Of a stretch of 64,000 bases of DNA, positions 57,595 to 64,000 are shown piece after piece (position 1 is the stretch's first letter; each line of letters opens with the position of its first letter). The stretch is from Fomes fomentarius. Lineage: Eukaryota > Basidiomycota > Agaricomycetes > Polyporales > Polyporaceae. Location of the stretch: contig JABYQN010000005.1 in NCBI GenBank assembly GCA_022606135.1, forward strand, positions 930,001 to 994,000. The letters run 5' to 3'. Made by a program: the position numbers and the translations under genes. Under the pieces are notes generated by a model that was not told the DNA's origin, did not search any database, and was given only the letters and a program-made list of their open reading frames with translations.

Positions 57595-60120
57595 TCATCT
57601 CGAAGCGCTGCTGGAGTCGCTCCGGCCACGGGCACGATCGTTCACGCCGGCCTTCCCAGATATGTGCAGCCACTGGAACCACCGGCTGCGGGACTTCGCT
57701 TCGTCGTCGGCTTCCTCATCACTCCCTTCAGGGACACCGAGGCCCTCGATGTTCGCAAATGAGATGTAGCCGTTCATCGCCTTGCACTGCGCAGCGGCCT
57801 GGCGGGCGTTGAACGGCGGTGAAGGCGGTGGCGTGAGCGGTCCAGTACTCGAGATGCTGCCTTTCTTCGACGAGAGCGGCTTGTGTGTCGACCTCGGGGA
57901 ACCGTGGGGAGCCATCTGCAGAGCCCGGGTATTTGCGCGCGGAGACGAGGGGCCGTTAGGGGAGTACCTGTGTTTTGCGTCGTTAGACGTGAGTGACGTC
58001 AAGCTCGACTGTCGGGGAGGCGATAGCGGATCAGCGACGCTCAATACGGAAGACGATCTCGAAAACTCACATCGGCGTTCGCCCCAAAGAAGAAATCTCC
58101 TTCGCCACTCAAGTTCCTGCTGCTAGCCATCGAGTCGCCACTACCACTGCTGAACCCGCTATCGGCATCCCGGCGCTCGACGCTGTGCGGTCTCCGGTCC
58201 TGCACTTTGGCGTTCTTCAGCACGCATTCTAACCTGCTCCTTAGCACCGCTTCATGTGGCGTCACCGCATGATCTCCGCCACCGATGACATACGAGGGAG
58301 GATGAGCGGCGACGTTGGAGACTGATTGAGAATGTGAGTGCCTCCGAGGGACAGAGGGCGACGACTTCGCTGCACGCTGGAGCTGCATACGAGCCGGGGA
58401 GGGGGAGGCAGGCGTACCATACGGGACAGTGTCTAGCTTGCTGCCCGATATTGTGCGAGAGGAGTAGTAGGCATGACGTCCAGAAGACGATGGCGCGGCC
58501 CAGAACGACTCATTGTCCTCATCCTCCGGGCTGTCTTCATCCAGCACCTCGCGTTCGAAGTAGTCGCACGACGAGTCGCTCTGGATAGACGAAGAGGTAT
58601 TGCGGCGATGCCTTCGGCCACCGTGTGTAGCCGCAGGAAGCCGACAAGGGCCAAACATCTGCGCTGCGGAGGGTGGGACGTTGCCATTGGAATTTGAGGA
58701 TGGCAGACCGAACAACGATGGTGTTGGGTTCATCATCCTGTCCTGTTCTTCTGCGCGACGCAGAGTATCGCGGAGCAGGCGTTCTGATCGACTGGGGGGT
58801 CGAGGCATGGGTGGTCGTTGGGGAAGAGGGACGGTAGAAGTCAGAGGTGAGGAAGGACGAGAGCTCGAATCTGCTCTTGACCTAGAACGAGGGCGAGTGC
58901 TGGTAGACATAGGAGGTGACATGGGCCTAGTGGACAACACAGGGGTAGGGGCGTGGATCTGCATCGACATGGCGAGGGTAGGGCGTGCCCGCAGTGGTAC
59001 AAGACCACGCTTGATGGAGAGAATGCGTGGAGAGGCTGTGGGCGAAGGACTGGAGGCGTGCGGGTTGATATGGACAAGACTGAGGTCAGCGTATGATCGA
59101 GAATGCGGAGAAGTGAGGAGAGGGAATACGCGGGAAAGGGAGGAAGTACTGCGGTGAAGGGGTCGAATAAAAGGGGACCGCGTCCCGCAAAGACACACAC
59201 ATGGTGCAACAGAAGGCTGGAGGGGAACAGAAGCGCTGGAGCTGAACCGGTCCAGAATCCGGGAAGAGGATTCCCAGGACCATACAGTTCATTACATATG
59301 AAAAAGGACAAGGTTCGGGAAACGCAAAAAGACTCGAACCAGTCTGGATGGGTCAATTCAGGGTCCTGGAGGATGGTACTTACCGATGAGAACCTGTGCG
59401 CGGCTCGCGCGACGCGTGCGAAAGAGGTGACGGTGACGGCGTGTACCTCTCGCGCCGTGGCTGAGCGGCTTCAGTAGATGTCGAGTCCGTTCGGAACGAG
59501 GCAACTGAAGCCGATGGGATGAGGAATGCACTACGTCTACGGTCGCGGACAAGGGAGCGCTGACTCTGCGGCGTAGGCGGAGTTGAGAGGGAAGGCGCAG
59601 GTGAGGTCAAGGAGGAGGAGAGGGAAGGGGGCTCATTTAGTGACACAGGCGGTACTTGAGTGCGCGGCCGTAACCTAGTCGTGCAGCCGTTGGGGGCGTG
59701 TTGAGATTGATGGACCTGAGAGCCAGACATCCGACACCCCACGCCGCCGAAGCGGAAAGCCGGAGAGATCTCGTTGCTGGAGAGGCTCGCACCTGAATAA
59801 CTTCGGACTTTGGATTTCGTCGGAGGCGTTTGGGCAGCGAAAGGGTCGGAAGTGTGACCTACGGCGTCGGACATGGAATTTCTCGGTGAGAAGTCGCGAA
59901 CCTTGGACGAGGAAGGCAAGAACTGGTCTTGGTTCCAATCCAGATACCGGGCCCTACTTCCGGCGCTGGAGGGCTGGTGACGAAAAGTATGCCTCGTGGT
60001 TGGTGGTGCGCGAGGCCGAGAACCAAGGCCGACGTCGTTCCGATGATGAGTGCTTAAGGAAGAGGCCGGGGAGCCTGGGGGAGGCAAGGCGCAGGAGGAG
60101 GATGACGAGAAGCTGGTCAT
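57595..60120 (-). CDS. Large Ser/Pro-rich protein of unknown function
   Basis: Three exons join in frame: 60120 to about 59384, about 59157 to 58048, and about 57966 to 57595, giving roughly 730 residues. The ATG at 60120 starts MTSFSSSSSCALPPPGSP. Most of the protein is low-complexity Ser, Pro and Arg sequence with many SP and TP sites, as in phosphorylated disordered proteins. More structured or conserved-looking pieces are SRSERLLRDTLRRAEEQDRM, the stretch around LRSRLECVLKNAKVQ, and a C-terminal block ARQAAAQCKAMNGYISFANI followed by EGLGVPEG and an acidic run. No signal peptide or TM helix is seen. The first intron is about 225 nt. The second uses a donor within ...FRDRLP and continues YSPNGPSSP. 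A cell-cycle, polarity or signalling scaffold is possible, but no family was recognised. Confidence 0.75.
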
Positions 60121-60596
60121 GACCTTCCGAAGGACAACGTGGTTCGCGGGGCTGGGAATGATGCGAGCCGAGGGCACGAGGGCAAGATGGGCGTGTAAGA
60201 TGGGATAATCAACGCGTAACGCGCACGCGTCGTCGTCGTAGGCGTGGCCACAGTCGTGTCGGGGGTCGTCGTCGTCGTCGAGTTGAACGTCGTGAGCGAG
60301 TGCGGGGACTCGGAGAGAAGTCTGAAGAAACGGCTAGGCGCGCCCCAAATATGCAGAATTAGAGAGGTTGCCGTGTCCAAACAACAGGAAACAGCGTCCA
60401 AATAAAGGCAGCGGGACCCTGTTTCAAATCGCCCGCGTCTGGACCCTCACCACATCCGGGCATGAGTCACACCACCCGCTCGCCCCAGACCAATTAATCG
60501 TCTTGCTCTCAATCTCGCGTTGGCTCGGATAAGTCCTCCATATTTACCCCACTCACGCTTCCAACCCCACACTGACGTCTAATCTTCGTCAAATGC

Positions 60597-60824
60597 ATGC
60601 CAGATGCCAATCTCATCTCCGGACTGAAAAGCACGGACGACGAGCCTTTGTTGCTACGCACAAGTGCGTTGGTTACGCATGGTGGACTACGTACGAATAT
60701 TCTGGGGTTTTTACGTTCCCTCACGACCTTACCGCCCAATGCGCGGAACTTGCCGAGAGGCCACCACCGCCCCGTCGGCCTCGACCGCCCACTGCCATCG
60801 GCGCCCGCTCCCCGTCGCCCGTAG
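60597..60824 (+). CDS. Small 75-codon ORF, uncertain
   Basis: This is an ATG-to-stop frame 477 bases upstream of, and divergent from, the Ser/Pro-rich gene. The N-terminal 45 residues look coding-like (MPDANLISGLKSTDDEPLLL, then HGGLRTNILGFLRSL), and the tail is Arg/Pro-rich. There is no recognisable family and no splice partner I can support. It may be a first exon, a small lineage-specific protein or chance. Confidence 0.3.
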   Translation: MPDANLISGLKSTDDEPLLLRTSALVTHGGLRTNILGFLRSLTTLPPNARNLPRGHHRPVGLDRPLPSAPAPRRP

Positions 60825-63800
60825 CCATGTGAATGCTTCGTTGTCTTTCTTTTCAATGGTTGCGAGGCAAGCTGTGCAGTACCTATGTTCTGTGAATCCT
60901 CTTCAACTCTCTCTTCTTCTATGGCGCTCAGAACATGCTTGGCAGGAGCAATGGACTCCGTTCAATTGTGTAATACGATGCGTTCGTTTCTCCCTTGTTC
61001 CGCGCAGAGGATGAGGGATTTACGCTCCCCCCCTGCGCCATTTGAGTGCTCCTCTTGCACAAGTCGTAATCTTGAGGTGTTCAAGCCATCCCCTTCTGAC
61101 GTGCTGGCTTTCGCTATTGGCGGACGGAACTCAGTCGACAGCACGGATCCAAGGGCACATATACCTCTTCCATTCCCGCAGCAAAAGACACGCAGGTTCC
61201 ATTCACTCACTGAATTACAGTACCGCCTTTGTCGTTCAACCGCACGAGCTGAACACCACGGTCCGATATCGCATCTGCCTTTGCACTGCGACTGCGTCAT
61301 AAGCAGCCTTTAGGCAACCGATTGCCCTCTTGCGTGACGTTGTCTTCGTCTCGACCGATCGCGGTCGGAGTCCCATCGTCCAGTCTCCTGGATACATGCA
61401 TGATGCATGCGACCGAGAGGTCGTAAGTAGTTCCGAGAGTCGCCTGTTCCCATCCGGGCATTGCGGGCACACATGCCAATGGCAGTTCCTAGATGCGTAG
61501 AGGAAAGTGTGCACCCCTACCCTGCGACGTCATCGTGGCTCGACTCAAGACCCGCAGCTGCCTTGGATCCACCGGTGAGCATATCCTTCGCCACAGCGAA
61601 TCCCATCGTGCGCTGATACTGCCGTTCGCCATCCAGAAAGTACTGTCACGCCCGCTGCCATCGCTCAAGGAAGCTTCGGTGACCGGTCACCATTTGGTCA
61701 CCACAGCGTCTCCGACACCATCTCCGACGACCACCGTTGTTCCGGTGTGACCTCACTCCGAATCCGAGCCCGAGCTCCCGCCAGTGCTTCGCGTGCGCTC
61801 CGAACCTGAATTCCGCTGCATTATGTGCAGAGTGTTCTCTCACACTCACCCAGCGGCGGTAAGGCGAGGGTGCTCTGTCTAATTCGATAGATAATCCAGA
61901 ATTATCGAAATCCATTTCCAGCCTCACTTGGTCGTGGTGCGGCGGCGATAGGCGGCGTGCGATGCATGTGCTACCACGATGGCCACCAAACCTCCGTGTG
62001 TGGCCCTGCGAGCGCGTAGACTGACTTTCTGTGAGTTTCTAAACACTCTTTGTGGCCGCTTGTTTGCACTTCTCTCTTTTTAGGGTCAGAAGCTGTGGCC
62101 ACAGTGGAAAGCGATGCGTGCGAGACCCTTGGGAGCTCATCCACGCCGCGCCAATACCAGCTGGCACCACCTTGCACAGTACCACGCTCTTGAACCGACA
62201 GCTCGAGAACTCTCGCGCTCGGACGTTGGTAAGTTGCCATTTGTTCGAGAGGGACTGTTCTGATCGGCGAACTATTGCACAAGACTCGCCACGTTGACCA
62301 TCTGGTACGATGCCATGGCCTAGCTCGGCGACTGTTTGCGCACGAGAAGGCGACTTTGACGCGTGTACGAGTGCCCTCTGGGCGAGACATGCCAGTTAAA
62401 GTATCGGAATCCCTCTGGCGATCTTCTCTCCGCTGTCCGAGGTCATATTGCGCGGAGTCAGAAGCCCAGATTGCTTGTCGGGGCACGCGTTGAGAAGCCA
62501 GGTTTGTCCGCCAATGCGGTGGTATAGATTCTGTGTATTACGGGATCGCCAGGGATCATCGCTGAGTTTGAGGTCGTTTGACGTCCCGATACTCACTCTG
62601 ACCTCTGTTGTCGTTCCTATACACGTCGAGCTCGCAGCCTGGGAGGGCCGCGAGGCACCTAGTGGCGCGATGGAGAAAGATCGTTGTCATCCGTGCGAGT
62701 GCGCGTGTCCTAGTCGCCATGCAGCCGCCGTATTCTGCCTACTCCATGCCGTGGTATAGAAGCTAGGGCGAGTGGAGCAGAACCCTCTTTCCTTTTTGAC
62801 GCTTCCCGCTTCGCATGATTCTGTAGCGAGCAGAGCTGACGGTGTGGCCTGCTGCGTGCTTCTCTGATGCATGCTGCGCCAGGTCTAGAATTCAAGAGAC
62901 AGTGGTTGACGTGTGACGGTGGTCAGACGGTCTGTCCCTGAGAAATGCGAGGGAGGTGGGGTGCATCATCTGGTCTTTGTTCACGTGCGATAGGCGAGCA
63001 AAGAAGCAGTGGATGAATGGCGCATCGCCGTTGGGCATCAACGCACTGACGAGGTCGGTGTGTTCTCGAGCTTGTTTTCCGTAGTAGCGCTGACCGTACT
63101 AGCTCCAGACATCAGGGCTGTCTAGTGACTCTGGTCCAAAGCGCGTTCTCGTGCTAGTGCGATTGGTTTACGTCTTGTGTCCTTGCTCACGCCATGATTT
63201 GTGGCAGGCGACCCGCGGACGGACAACTCTCAGACTCTCAGTAGCCCTTCACAATGTCATCCCGGACCCCATATGACCACGTCTGGCAGCCTTTAGCATC
63301 ACTTGATCGCAAAGCACTGCGCGATGCGCTCTCGGCCTGCACACCAGCGGCCCATTGTTTGCGGAACGCTAGGAGCCTGGAGGGCCCCGAACGGTGATGG
63401 CATCCGTCTCAGCTGGCCACGACGTGCGAGTCGCTGCAGCCACAGGTGAGCGTTTTGTTGCCTCGTGTTTGTGTAACACCCAAATCGCGCCGCGCAACAG
63501 GGCCCGGCGTTGATCATGACCGCATCCGTGGAAATATATCCAGGGCAGCGGTCGCCCGAGTGTGGTCAAGTGGTATCGGCTTCGCACGTTCAGTTCAGAC
63601 CGCCCGGAGGATACTTGTGTGTGTGAGAGGTGCTGCAGGTGTCACAAGCCCGGCTGGCAGTCGACTCAGAACGGTTCGAGTTGATTGCGAGTCGAGCTTG
63701 GGATCGTCTCTTTCTGGCGTCATGCCATTCGAGAAGCCTGCGGCATGGATGCATGTGTGGTGCGAGTGCCAATGCAGTGGCAGTTCTAGTTCTGCCGCGC

Positions 63801-64000
63801 GCATTGGGAATGGGATCTGCACCCGCCGGGGACCGCTCGACCGCTCACATGCAGGCCTTGGGCCCAACAAAATGGCTAGGATTAACTATGATATCCGCGC
63901 TTCTATCGACGAGGTGAGTGCGATCGCACGATTGCATGTATCTGCGCCAGGGGCTTATCGCGTCACTTGACATATATATATATAGTCTACAAACTCAAGT
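60825..64000. other. Gene-poor end of the window
   Basis: Many overlapping frames of 60-174 codons on both strands, such as 61971-62486 (-) and 63446-63970 (+), lack domains or in-frame splice partners. A TATATATATATATA run lies at the very end (63971-63984). A gene cut by the window edge cannot be excluded. Confidence 0.4.

Noticed and set aside
59325..59350. B-box-like GACTGGTTCGAGTC on the minus strand, suggesting a tRNA
   Set aside because: No anticodon arm or acceptor pairing could be folded around it, and it lies in an intron of the Ser/Pro-rich gene.
1..64000. CRISPR arrays, bacterial operons, integrated viruses or intact transposons
   Set aside because: No regularly spaced repeats, transposase or reverse-transcriptase motifs, or paired long terminal repeats were seen. 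The gene content and introns are those of a fungal nuclear chromosome.

Overview
The window comes from a filamentous basidiomycete, most likely an Agaricomycete. The reasons are genes split by many 50-60 nt GT-AG introns, a Zn2Cys6 regulator with its zinc cluster at the C-terminus, a DOMON-cytochrome b561 protein of the wood-decay-fungus type, and fungal forms of NIMA kinase and Rrp12. I cannot name a genus. Nothing here is bacterial, viral or organellar, and no intact transposon or CRISPR array was seen.

Layout. 0.3-4.5 kb (-): RRP12, divergent from 4.8-6.9 kb (+): a glycerol-3-phosphate acyltransferase-like gene. 7.1 kb (-): an intron-bearing tRNA-His. 7.4-8.3 kb (+): a four-TM membrane protein. 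9.1-12.8 kb (+): two decayed copies of a secreted TAP-like alpha/beta-hydrolase. 14.0-17.0 kb (-): a second acyltransferase, divergent from SPC3 (17.3-18.3 kb, +). 18.3-22.6 kb: gene-poor. 22.6-24.2 kb (+): the Zn2Cys6 regulator. 26.1-28.8 kb (-): a NIPA-type Mg2+ transporter. 31.4-35.2 kb (+): a tandem DOMON-b561 and b561-only pair. 36.4-38.1 kb (-): a third TAP-like relic. 38.6-41.5 kb (+): NIMA kinase. 42.5-50.0 kb (-): four genes in a row: glucosamine-6-phosphate deaminase, ribosomal protein S0, homocysteine S-methyltransferase and an amino acid permease. 52.8-53.8 kb (+): an unrecognised four-exon gene. 57.6-60.1 kb (-): a Ser/Pro-rich orphan. 60.8-64 kb: nothing recognised.

Most intact genes are housekeeping: 40S subunit biogenesis and structure, the first step of glycerolipid synthesis (twice), ER signal peptide cleavage, Mg2+ transport, mitosis, and amino-sugar and methionine metabolism. 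They are not an operon or an obvious metabolic cluster. The accessory part is the hydrolase relics, the redox pair and several lineage-restricted genes. I found no clear new multi-gene system. The best leads are the dispersed TAP-like family in decay, the partial duplication of the DOMON-b561 gene, and several unusual splice structures (an 8-nt exon, a frame-preserving intron and a GC-AG intron).

Gene spans run from start to stop codon and include introns. Exon joins were worked out by eye from splice motifs and protein continuity.
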